This document shows, piece after piece, positions 36,001 through 48,000 of a stretch of 64,000 nucleotides of DNA (the stretch's first letter is position 1; each line of letters starts with the position of its first letter). The stretch covers positions 43,030,188-43,094,187 of the forward strand of contig NC_053116.1 in assembly GCF_010015445.1 (NCBI RefSeq). Reading direction: 5' to 3'. A program made the translations under genes and the position numbers. A model generated the notes under the pieces. It was not told the DNA's origin. It searched no databases and saw only the letters and a list, made by a program, of their open reading frames with translations. Origin of the DNA: Perca fluviatilis. Taxonomy: Eukaryota > Chordata > Actinopteri > Perciformes > Percidae.

Positions 36001-39000
36001 CCGCACCAGCAACTCAGTCGGCATCACATGCGGCAAATAGGGCCGGCATCGGCAAGACAGGCCGGCATCGGCAAATCAGGCCGTCATAACACGGCATCAC
36101 CATGGATCTGGAAGTAGAAAACAAATGCAATGATCCATCCCCAATACAGCAGGCAAAATATTTCTTGGATGTCGGTCATCGGCAACCCAAGCCGGCATCG
36201 GCAATTCAGGCCGGCATCGGCCGCACCAGCCGGCATTGGCAAGACAGGCCGGCATCAGCAACTCAGGCCAGCATCAGCAACTCAAGCCAGCATACTGACT
36301 GCATCTCCCCTGGGACGCAGCACAGGCTGGTATATCTGCCGGTACAGCAACCCAAGCCAGCAAAACAAGCACGGCATGCCCGCCGGAGAGGCAAGTCAGG
36401 CCCGTGCACCGTGAGGGCCCGGTATATGGAGGGGCATCACTCCTATCAGACAACAGCAGGACTAAGACTGAGGACCTACTCGGGTGGTACGTAACTGGGA
36501 ACCAACAACAACAACAACAACAACACCACCTTGTTCGGAGGTAAATATGAAAACATGACAATAAGTAACTAAGAAACGTGCAACAGAAATAAGTAATGAT
36601 CAACTGACTAAACATTGAAAACACATTTCTAGTAATTACTCAAAAATAAGCGATACAAAATCCTGAGCCCTAACACTACATATAGGAATTAACTCCACTT
36701 CCACGTCTTGCACCAGCAGGACGAATCACGGCATACCTGCTGGGGTGGCAATTCAGGCCAGCAACAAGCAAAATAAAATCCCAATTATGTTTAGTAACCT
36801 CGGTACGTGGCCGGAATGCAATACTGGCCAAAAGCAAATAAAGCCCTAGCCTAACTGATTTTATTAACCTCGGCACGGTGACCGGAATGGCGATACTGGC
36901 CAAACAAAGTAAAACCCTAACCAGTCCGAAGAACCACGGCACGATGACTGGCAGTGCAACGCAGGCCATGAACCACGACATGCAAAGAATAAATGTGACA
37001 CAAGCGGGACAACATCGTAAAATGAGACACAATAACAGAGACGTGAAAACACACCACCACCAGTTATATGCATGCTCATCAGAATCAAGGCTTCAATGAT
37101 CTTTGGATGGTGAGAAGGTTGTCGACGTCAGGACGAATGTATGAGGAGTAAGCAGCAGATGACCAGCGACCCAGCAGTTGCAGGGAAGCACAAGATATGC
37201 CCTGGTTAGCTGCCGTCGTCGCAGCCCCGATCCTAAACGAATGGCCGAATAATGCTGAGGGGACATATTAGCTCTAAGGAGAACAAGCTTTAGATGAAGC
37301 CCAAACCAAGCTCTCGACAGGGGAAATCCCCCGGGGATGAGGAACAGAGGCGCTAAGGAGAAATAGTTTAGCATGGATTTGAAGGGACAAAAACAAATAT
37401 CAGTGCGGGCGACGAGGACCGAGCAAGCGCCACCGCGTTTAGAATGTTTGAGAGATAAGCGATAATGACCAGGATAAAAAGCCAAATTAGAAAAAGTGAC
37501 ATCGCTATCGGGGTTAAAAGATTTAGAAGGGGTAGTAAATTCGCTGCTTCTGAGAAAGGCATAAAAGCCAGCAAAAACAAGGACTCCAGTAAGGAGTCAA
37601 CGTAGGGAGAAACCACCCCCGCCCAAAGAATCGAGACCATAGCGTGCAAAATACCGAGAGTGATAGGCTGCCTCGGATCGGGGGGAGAAGGATGGGTCTT
37701 GGAAATGCCTTTCAGCAGCAATTTAATGGCCTGATTAGAAAAAATGCTCGGAAAAGACGGGTCGTAACAGCAGATAGGAAACTGAACGCCGGCGAGCAAA
37801 CCTCGAGTATACTGCAACTTAAATTTGCGAGTGTCGGTACAATAACAAATAAATGCACAAATGCTGCTTGTAAGAACGGGTTTAAGAGGAACAGAAATAC
37901 AAACACAAAAGAAACAGAAGGTATGCAAAGCAAAATCATAGGTTTTCAAAGTAGACACAGCCAAGCCTTTTCTCATATACTCCCTAGAAGAATCTAGATA
38001 ATGATGTAGGGGCGATAGGTTTAATACAGCTCCAGCTCCTGGAGAGAAGGCAGAGTTACAGGGAAGGGGCTGGCGGTAGGGCACAGGCGCCGAAAGGCCT
38101 GAAAATGAAAACGAGACAGAGCATCAGCCACACCATTAGAATGCCGGAACAAACGGCGACGGGCAGAATTGAGCAAAAGCACGGCTGACCAGGTGATGCT
38201 TCTCACAAATGGCATAATTGCACTACATGAAGAGCACCGCCTATTTATGATGTCGACGACCGCTCGATTATCGCACAAAACGGAGATACGTTTGCGCTGC
38301 CATTGATGGCCCCAGACGCGGCAAGCTACGGCGATGGGGTAAATCTCATGCAAGGGCGACGAATCGAGCCGGGAGAAGGTGGGAGGCCAGTGACCTGCGA
38401 ACCACTGCCCCTGGAAAAAATCCACCGAACCCGGCAGAAGGGGCAGCGTCTGTGAAGAACAGCATGGAGTCAGAAGAATGCACCAAATCATCATAAAAAA
38501 AGAAACACCATTCCAATGTTCGAGAAGGTGAGCCCAAAAACGCAAATCGGAACGGCAGCCGTCATCGAGGGATACGAGATCCTGCAGTTGGGAAACTGAA
38601 GATGCCGTATCCAGTAACCGGGATATGAACGAACGCCCCTGAGGGATAACACGCATGGCGAAGTTTAGGTGGCCCAAAAGGGAAAGCAACTGGCGTTTGG
38701 TTTTGGAAATGGCGGTCGAAAAAACGCAGCGATCTCGCGAATGCGCTGTAATTTGTCAAGCGGGAGAGACATTTGCATGTCGACGTAATAATTCCGAGAA
38801 ACTCCAGGCGCGTGGCAGGACCTAAAGTTTTTCTTCAGACAAAGGAATGCCAAGGGAACGAAAGCAGCTCCGCAGCTTCCCCAGAGACGACCCTGAGCTA
38901 TGGTGAGGGGGGTTGATAAGCAAAAAATCGTCCAGCAAATGAAGCACCGAAGGCACCCTCACCCTGTTAAGCAGGATCCAGCAAAGCGCCTCTGACACGT

Positions 39001-42000
39001 GATTAAAAATGCATGGGCTGCTCTTGCACCCAAAGGTCAGGCGCACACCGAAACGAGCGAGGGGCAGCGCAGCATTACTAGAGAAAGCCTTGTGATAGCG
39101 ATAGAAAAGTTCCTCCCATACTTCAGGTTGAGATCACCAATCAGAGCTAGGTAGGAATCAAGTTCCTGCCGCCGTTCCGGGTACACTGAACAAATCGCAT
39201 CTCTAAAAATGCCGAAAGCCACCAAAAACTGCCCAATGGAAAGCTCTTTGCACAACCGAGGATCCGCAGATTTAAGCACGGCGGAGAACCCCACCCCAGA
39301 AACGGTCGTGCTTCCATTGACTGCAACGAGCCGGCCAGAGACTGGAGAGAAGTGAGAATGAGGCTCGTGTCCGACGACCCACTCGGAACGTCCAGGGCAG
39401 CAGCGCGGCCGAGGGAATCTGCGCCGCGGGTCTTTGCGGGGGCGCCAAGGGAGGGATCCGCCTTCCTGGTCCGTTTCCGACCGCGGGCAGCCACAGGAGC
39501 GGTGGGCGGGCGTGGGATCCGGTGAGACGCATCCGACTTGGACGGCCAGCTCGCGGAGCTCAGGAGACGGCAAACTCGAAGCCGGCACAACACCGCAATC
39601 CCGGAGCCGCCGAAGGAGCAACTCCGACCCATCCGAGCGGGAGCCGGGCAGGGAAGCCAGCCGCGAGCTCCTGCGAACGCCGTCCGGAGAACCAGGAATC
39701 GCCTCCGGCGACAAGCAGAGAACAGGAAACAGGTCCGAAGCATGAGCAGGCTCAGAATCTGACATTGCGATAACCAAAATAAACATACCAACCAGAGAGG
39801 GAAAGTGATGCATGTAGCCGTCCGACTGACAAAGGTGACCGCTTTGCCTGAAACGACAGCTGACAGCACAAGGAGAGAACAGATTTAAAGCAGAGTTGTA
39901 AGGCTTCGATTGGCCCTTGAATCTCGTGGCCGAGTCTGATTGGTTTAACTGACAGCGTCACTTCTTGAACAGCTGATTTGATTTAAGAATGAGTAGTGAT
40001 TGGGTTAATGACGTCTTCCTGAAAGAATTTGCGCTGAGCTTCATGTGTCGTCACTTATAGATGTAGTTGGGTTCTTGGTTGAAAACCAGTTGCCTCTACG
40101 GGGGAAGATTGACGCTTTGATGACATGTCGGGGGGGCTGGACTTTTCCTTTCCATGCTTTATTACACCATCGAAAAGGATCCTGAATTGGCTAATGTTGT
40201 GAAGACAATCCCTCGCAATGCCACTTACACCTCTCATGATATGCAAAATGACCTAATAAGAACACTCAGTGGTGTCGTGACAGAGGCTATAGTGGAGGAA
40301 GTTGGTGACTCCTATTACACTTTGAAAGTTGATGGAACGCGTGACCCCACAGGGTGTGAAAACATATTGATTTTGCTTCGGTTTGTGAATGATTCATACG
40401 AAGTCACAGAGCGTCTACTGTGCATCGCTACGGCTCAGAAAGGTGACGCACAGACATTAACTGACATTGTTCTGACTGAGCTTAACAAGGTTGGCCTGGA
40501 TACCTCAAAAATGCTGAGTCAGGTATATGACGGAGCTTCGCTTATGTCGGGGAAAACATGGTGGTGTTCAGAAAATTCTACAGGAGAGACTTGGACGTGA
40601 GATACCATATGTGCACTGCCTCAACCATCAGTTGCATTTGGTTGTGGTTCATGCCATGTCTGCAGATACAGCACTTTTGGAGTTTTTTGATGTGTGCAAC
40701 TCCCTCTACAAATTCTGTAGGAAGCCAACGGTTGCTATGCATTATAAAGGTGCGCATCTTAAACGTCTTCTGGAGCAGAGATGGACAGGGCATCTTGCCA
40801 CTGTCTCTGTCATTCTTAAGTCATTTAATAACCTAAAATTGATTCTGACCGATGCGGACACTGTACTGAACTATGGCACAGAGACGAGAATGGAAGCAAC
40901 AGGCCTACTGCGCGAGGTATCAGAGCCAAGTTTCATGTTCCTTGCCAACTTAACCCACAGGATCATTTCTCTATTGGACCCACCGGACAAGCTTCTCCAG
41001 AGAGAGGACACTGACTGGTTGACGGGATTAAGTGTTTTGGCGAGTGCAACAGCATGTATTAAAAACTCCGTTGTGATGAAGAGTTTAAGCAGATGCTGGA
41101 TACTGCCACGGCCACCAGCGAGTCACTGAGATCCAGGCCCAAACGGAGACGCATAGAGAGCACACGGATGGATGGTTACATCGTTATGGGGCCTACAGGA
41201 GGACACACAGGTGATGATAACTTGGAAACTGAACTTCGGAGATTGTACTACAAAACTATTGATTCGGTGGTTGGGGAACTTGAGCGTAGATTCAGCGAGC
41301 GCAACTCACAACTGACAAGTGCACCTTCAGCACTAAATCCAGAAGGCGATAACTTCCTTGATGTTAAAGCTGTGAAGCCTATTCTCGACCTGTCACAATC
41401 GATTATCATTGATGCTGAGTTCGAAGTTGCTAAAGAGTTTTTAATGTCAAAAGCAAGCAATGGAGGGAGACTGGACCATACAGCACATCATCTCAACGTG
41501 CCACAACCATCTGATTGCCATTCCCAGTGTGCTGACTGCTTTCAAACATGCATTAACATTTGGCGCATCCAGAGCAATGTGTGAGAATTCATTCTCCACT
41601 CTGAGAAAGTTTTTTTTGGAACACAGACGCTCAATGCTACATGAGAGAAAGGCCCGTTTGGTGCAGCTTGCATTCGAGAAAGACTTGACACACAAATGCA
41701 CAAGCGAATGGAAGGACACAGTACTTGGAAGGTTCAGCAGCAACACTCGTCGCCTATTGTATTAAAGTATCCAAGTGTCTCTCTACAGGATGTGAAATAA
41801 AGTATATGTAGTATTTCTACCAGAGAAAAGTATCTATATACATGTATACAGGACGTGTAGTAAAGTATCTGAGGTTTTGGACCTGAGTAAAGTATCCGAG
41901 TATCTCTGCAGGATGTGTATTAAAGTATCCAAGGAATGTGGTGCCCCACACCCAACCCTTGATGCAAAAAAAGATTGTGATGAATTATAACTTGGTAAAT

Positions 42001-45000
42001 CATTTAAATGATAACTCTAACACGCAAACTAAAATAAAAAGGCCTAGAATTTACAGACCATTATTGCGGTGTTTTTAAACATTCATTTGAAATACTGAAG
42101 AAATGCTGTTTGACTTTTAATGGTGCATTGTCACTTTAGAGCGGAGTCTTTATATTCTCATAATGCCCTTGTGCCACCTCTTGTTTACAAGCCTTGTTTA
42201 TTTAAGCCACATTGATAGCACAATATTAACAAGAATATGCACAATATTAAGTTGATATAAGCAGCCTTCATTGCTTTGGAAATTGAATTATGGAATTAAT
42301 TTTTGCTTCACATTTCTGTGGTTTAATAAAGTAAATTTTGTCTCTGGTTATTTGTACTTTTACTTAAATACTGACTTTCAGTACTTACTCCACCACTGGC
42401 TATCTGAATGGAATGCATTTGGTCAGTGTATCTTTTGGTCATTTGATTTTAATTTCATGAACAGGTATTAAAAAACAAAAAACGAATGGTTATTTGATTT
42501 TTGTTTAAAATACAAAATTTTAAATTGAAATACAAGGCGTTTTTGAAAATACAAATTTCTGTTTTCTAGTGATTAAATTTTTTGTTATATGAAATAGAAA
42601 ACGAAAATCAAAGTATGTTTTACATTTTCACATTCCCTTCAATGAAAAAGGAAAAAAACGCTTTGTATTTGAATTAAAAAATATATATTTTAAAAACAAA
42701 AATCAAATAACCATTTGTTTTTTAATACCTGTTCATGAAATGAAAATCGAATGACCAAAAGATACACTGACCGCATTTCAGTCAGCTCCGCATATCATGT
42801 GTTTCATGTAAATGCTTGGAAAACTAATTATTGAAGACTCACTGATTCCATTCTACAAAGGCAAAGTAGGAGTCTAGTCTTTATATTCTTGTCTATGTTC
42901 CAAATCACATTGATTGCAGCCTATCTTAAAGAGCCCTCTCACCAATCGGCGCTGTCCTGAGTTGAAAGACTACTTTACAGCTTTATTGTCGAGTTACTAG
43001 GCATGTGTGTTCGTGTCGGCCGCTGTCCATTTCCTATGGTTCTGAAATGCAAAAATGTTTTGACTATTTTATTTTTTAAAGGGCGTGCACCTGTGAGCAC
43101 CCACGGAGGAAAACATAAATCGGCACCTATGGTGGTGGAATGTAGTAAAGTACAACTACTGAGTTTTTTGTTCCATATCATGCCACCACGTAGCAGATCT
43201 AACTTTGTTCATTTTTAAACTAAGTCTCTCTCCTGTGCGTGGTGCGTTCCCAATTAAGTGGAGTTATGATATGGAAATTAACAACAACAACAACATAAAC
43301 AAACCGAAATTCGCTAATTAAATAATAATTAATAATAATAATAAAGAAAAACGTATTGCGTTTTTGATCAACATTTCTGTTGTGTTGGACTATGTCGCTA
43401 CTGCGTTAAAAATATTTCTTTAAACGGCAGAGCCCCCCCCACCGATGACCCAATGCCCCTCCAGTAGATCTGCTCTGGCGCCGACTCTGGGTTTGATAGC
43501 ATTTTATCAAATAAAATTGATTGTGAATCATTTTTCATACCTAATCAGATCAATTTGGTTTTTAGCTTTAAACAATTATGGGTAACAGAAGCTATATCTA
43601 GACAGAGTCTACAGCCATGCTCAGGGGCGCCGTATAGGGGAAGTTAGGACAATTCCAAGGACCCATGACTGACAGGGGCCCAAAAAAATAGGTAAAAAAA
43701 AAATAAAACAAATAAAAATAATGATCACTTTCTATTTACTTGCTTTTGGCAGTAAAAGTTAAATATCCTCATTGACCAAAAAGTAAACATCCATACTGAC
43801 CGACCACCCCTGCATGAAATGGTTTGGTCCTGCCTTAACGCACTCAGTGATGGTGTTTAGTTGCAGTCAGTAGATGCACCAGAACTACAGTGACCACAAT
43901 GTTGCCGAGTAACGTTATATCAAAATCTGGCTTTTCAAAAAAGGAAAGAGAGAAAAGAGAGAGAGAGAGGAAAGACAAAGGAAAGGTGTCAAACTGTAAC
44001 CCAGTTTTTCACCAAGAAAGGTGGGTAGCCTATAGTCTGTGAGTGGTATTAACCTGTTGGCTTAATGTCCATAGTAAAATAAGCTAGCTAGCGTCAGACT
44101 AGTGTTAGCCTACATTTAATCACCATTTAATCAGTGCAGGGAAACGTTTAGCAAGATATTCATATTAAATCATTATCCCTGCCCCTTTTAGCAGACTTAA
44201 CAACAGATGAGTCAGCAGCACCCCAGTCCCCCCCTAACTGTGCCCCTCCCTGTCCCAGTGAAGAAGGTGAGCAACATTGTGTTCAATGACATGCCTGTTA
44301 TTTGGGAGAAAAGTTTGGGTTTCCAGGAGTCCTTTGTTCTTATTCATACCTTTTTAATTTGATGTCACTTGATGTCCAAACCTCAAAACCTTTTGATTTA
44401 GTGATCACTTGATCTGTTTTGTAGCACTATAATAACCCTGGTGTGGAAATTCCATTTTACATGTCCACTTTATTTTCTTGTTGGCATATACTGTATGTGC
44501 AGCTAAGTTAAAAAAAATTGCTGTTTTCATTGTTTTGAGAGGATGTTAATTTATTTTGATTGAAAAGTTAATATATATTTAAGTTTTTTTATCTTTCATT
44601 ATTATAATAATAATAATAATAATAATTTTGTTAAGAGAATTTTCCATTTTGTCAAATTTTACAATAAAAATACATTGAGACTGTAAAAGATGACCATACA
44701 TTTTTTATGGTTGCTTTTAATCTTGCATCAAATAGTGAACTGCATACTAGACTTGCATGCATGTACAAGTGGTGGGAGAAAGACTTTAAAGATCTTTTCT
44801 CTTGTGAGACGTTTGATTTTGATGGAGGGTACTACGAGGATTTATGTCAGAGGAAAAATGTAATAGAGGGCCACATTTTAAAAGGGGAATATTGAATAAA
44901 TAAGGATCTTAATAATTGTCTTACAAAAGGAGAAGTTCAAATGGCTATTAATAAAGCTAAATTGGGAAAAGCGGCAGGGGTTGAAAATATCCCAAATGAA

Positions 45001-48000
45001 ATACTGAAATCACCCAAACTATTTCATATTTTGTGTGATTTATTTAAAGGATGTTTTGAATCCGGCAAAATACCATCTGTGTCTTAAATCAATTATTAAT
45101 CCGATACCAAAATCCCAAAATGAAAATCCAAGGGTGCCTTTAAATTATAGAGGGATTAGTCTAATGAGCACAGTTTATAAACTGTATTCTACAATACTTA
45201 ATGAGAGGCTCATGTTGTATTTAGAGAAAGAAGAGGTCCTTGTGGAAGAACAAAATGGGTTCCGTAAATCAAGATCATGCCTAGATCATATTTTTGTATT
45301 GTCTACAATTATAACTAATAAAATAAGTGAAAATAAGCCAACATATTCGTGCTTTATCAATTTTCACAACGCTTTTGATATGATCAATAGGGATCTGTTG
45401 GCATATAAGCTTATAGAGTATGGGGTAAATGGAAATTTTTATATGGCACTGAAGACTGTTTATCACAAGCCTATAGCATGTGTAAGATTGAATGAACTCC
45501 ATACAAACTGGTTTCCAACATCATCAGGGGTAAAACAGGGCGATGTTTTCTCCCACATTATTTGCAATTTATATAAATGATTTGGCAAAGGAAATTAAAG
45601 CATTGAATTGTGGGATAAGATGTGGAAATGAAATGAATGAAAGTATTCTTTTGTACGCGGGTGACATAGTACTACTGTCTCCACCTGAAGATAATCTGCA
45701 GCGGATGCTCTCCTATATTGATGATTGGTGTAATCAGTCATGTGAGGGTCGCTGGAAGATATGTATGGCCCTGTTATGGAATCACCTATTAGATATGGAC
45801 GCAAATAGGTTGACAAGGAAAATATTTCTCTGGGATAAACACATTCTTGGTCTTTGGTCTAACGCATATGCAAATTCTTTTGTAATTATGGTTTTGGTGA
45901 GTTGTTTCTTAATAATGAAAAGCTGAATATTGGTTTGTTTAAAGAATCTGTGTTTGCTAAAGACAAAAAGCAGTGGGCCGACGCTATATGGGCTAAACCA
46001 AAATTGCGTATTTTTGTAATGATAAAACCAGAATATGGCACTGAGAATTATGTTGTATATAATTTGTCAAAAAGGCAAAGATCTTTATGTGCTCATGTGA
46101 GATCTGGTGTTTTGCCTTTGACTATTGAAACAGGACGATATGTTAATGTAGAAGAGGAGAAACGGATCTGTCCCATCATGTGTTTTGTTTTCTATTGTCC
46201 TTTTTAATGTGAACAGTGTGATTTTTTTGTTTTGTAGGATAAAAGCAGAGATTGATTTGGTAAATATGGATGATACTCAAAAATTGAGATGGCTGTTCAC
46301 ATATAAAACATAAATTAGGTAATTATCTAGATAAAGCCTGGGAGAAGAGGAAAAAAGCTCTTTATCGAGATGAATTGTAGATGAGAATTTGTTGTTTGTG
46401 TGTGGTATGTGTGTACGTGTATATACATATGTGTATGTGTGTATGTACAGTGCCTTGCGAAAGTATTCGGCCCCCTTGAACTTTTCGACCTTTTGCCACA
46501 TTTCAGGCCTCAAACATAAAGATATAAAACTGTAATTTTTTGTGAAGAATCAACAACAAGTGGGACACAATCATGAAGTGGAACGAAATTTATTGGATAT
46601 TTCAAACCTTTTAAACAAATAAAAACTGAAATATTGGGTGCAAAATTATTCAGCCCCTTAAGTTAATACTTTGTAGGCCACCTTTTCTCTGCATTACAGC
46701 TGTAAGCGCTGGGTATGTCTCTATCAGTTTTGCACATCGAGAGACTGACATTTTGCCCATTCCTCCTTGCAAAACAGCTCGAGCTCAGTGAGGTTGGATG
46801 GAGAGCGTTTGTGAACAGCAGTTTTGGGTTCTTTCCACAGATTCTCGATTGGATTCAGGTCTGGACTTTGACTTGGCCATTCTAACACCTGGATATTTTA
46901 TTTGTGAACCATTCCATTGTAGATTTTGCTTTATGTTTTGGATCATTGTCTTGTTGGAAGACAAATCTCCGTCCCAGTCTCAGGTCTTTTGCAGACTCCA
47001 TCAGGGTTTTCTTCCAGAATGGTCCTTTTTTGGCTCCATCCATCTTCCCATCAATTTTAACCATCTTCCCTGTCCCTGCTGAAGAAAAGCAGGCCCAAAC
47101 CATGATGCTGCCACCACCATGTTTGACAGTGGGGATGGTGTGTTCAGGGTGATGAGCTGTGTTGCTTTACGCCAAACATAACGTTTTGCATTGTTGCCAA
47201 AAGTTCGATTTTGGTTTCATCTGACCACAGCACCTTCTTCCACATGTTTGGTGTGTCTCCCAGGTGGCTTTTGGTAAACTTTAAACGACACCTTTTATGG
47301 ATATCTTTAAGAAATGGCTTTCTTCTTGCCACTCTTCCATAAAGGCCAGATTTGTGCAGTATCCGACTGATTGTTGTCCTATGGACAGAGTCTCCCACCT
47401 CAGCTGTAGATCTCTGCAGTTCATCCAGAGTGATCATGGGCCTCTTGGCTGCATCTCTGATCAGTCTTCTCATTGTATGAGCTGAAAGTTTAGAGGGCGG
47501 CGGTCTTCGTATTTGTAGTGGTCTGATACCCTTCCATTTCAATATTATCCACCAGTGCTCCTTGGGATGTTTAAAGCTTGGGAAATCTTTTGTATCCAAA
47601 TCCGGCTTTAAACTTCTCCCAACAGTATCTCGGACCTGCCTGGTGTTTCCTTTTCTTCATGATGCTCTCTCGCTACGGACCTCTGAGACTATCACAGAGC
47701 AGGTGCATTTATACGGAACTTGATTACACACAGCTGGATCTATTTATCATCATTAGTCATTTAGGTCAACATTGGACATTCAGAGATCCTCACTGAACTT
47801 CTGGAGAGTTTGCTGCACTGAAAGTAAAGGGGCTGAATAATTTTACTGCCCACTTTTCAGTTTTTTATTTGTTAAAAAAGTTTGAAATAGCCAATGAATT
47901 TCGTTCCACTTCATAATTGGGACCCACTTGTTGTTGATTCTTCACAAAAAATTACAGTTTTATATCTTTATGTTTGAGGCCTGAAATGTGGCAAAAGGTC

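Larger units (their letters stand above)
35079..40030 (-). mobile_element. DIRS-type (tyrosine recombinase) retrotransposon, minus strand
   Basis: Gag-like, reverse transcriptase/RNase H and tyrosine recombinase regions follow one another on the minus strand, with no integrase and no LTR pair. A direct repeat occurs at the right end (39840-40030) and again inside the left end (35305-35477), the internal copy lacking 18 bp. The left-most 226 bp (35079-35304) is a further terminal segment. Junctions inside the hAT transposase fall at gatatt|ta and aattt|gcgctg, without a clear target duplication, as expected for recombinase-mediated insertion. Ends are placed to within a few bases. DIRS-1-like and Ngaro-like groups were not separated. 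Confidence 0.85.
34463..41765 (+). pseudogene. hAT transposase (TTF zinc finger, DUF4371, hATC), split and frameshifted
   Basis: The first part (34463-35078) has a start [11 protein letters not shown], then after a frameshift the TTF-type zinc finger region with [18 protein letters not shown] and [12 protein letters not shown]. The second part (from 40031) has [33 protein letters not shown], a [13 protein letters not shown] block, and a hATC dimerisation tail with [18 protein letters not shown], ending NTRRLLY. This is the ZMYM-like hAT transposase family, a DDE-type cut-and-paste enzyme. It is dead: the DIRS insertion cuts it after CKDI, and there are frameshifts near 40.11, 40.55, 41.08 and 41.46 kb. 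The hAT tail is well preserved. Confidence 0.85.
34066..43489 (+). mobile_element. hAT element, 8-bp target duplication GGTTTGAT, interrupted by a DIRS element
   Basis: Ends cagtgtcggcgc and gcgccgactctg are inverted repeats (11 of 12 matching), with the hAT-style CAGNG start. GGTTTGAT is duplicated exactly at 34058-34065 and 43490-43497. The transposase is on the plus strand (34463-41765) and is split by a 4.95-kb DIRS-type element. A small MITE lies in the 3' part (42412-42786). The terminal triplets and intact duplication show the boundaries are precise. Confidence 0.93.

Noticed and set aside
35656..36494. GC-rich plus-strand ORFs of 94-153 codons
   Set aside because: They follow the 20-bp tandem repeat inside the DIRS element and are antisense to its genes.
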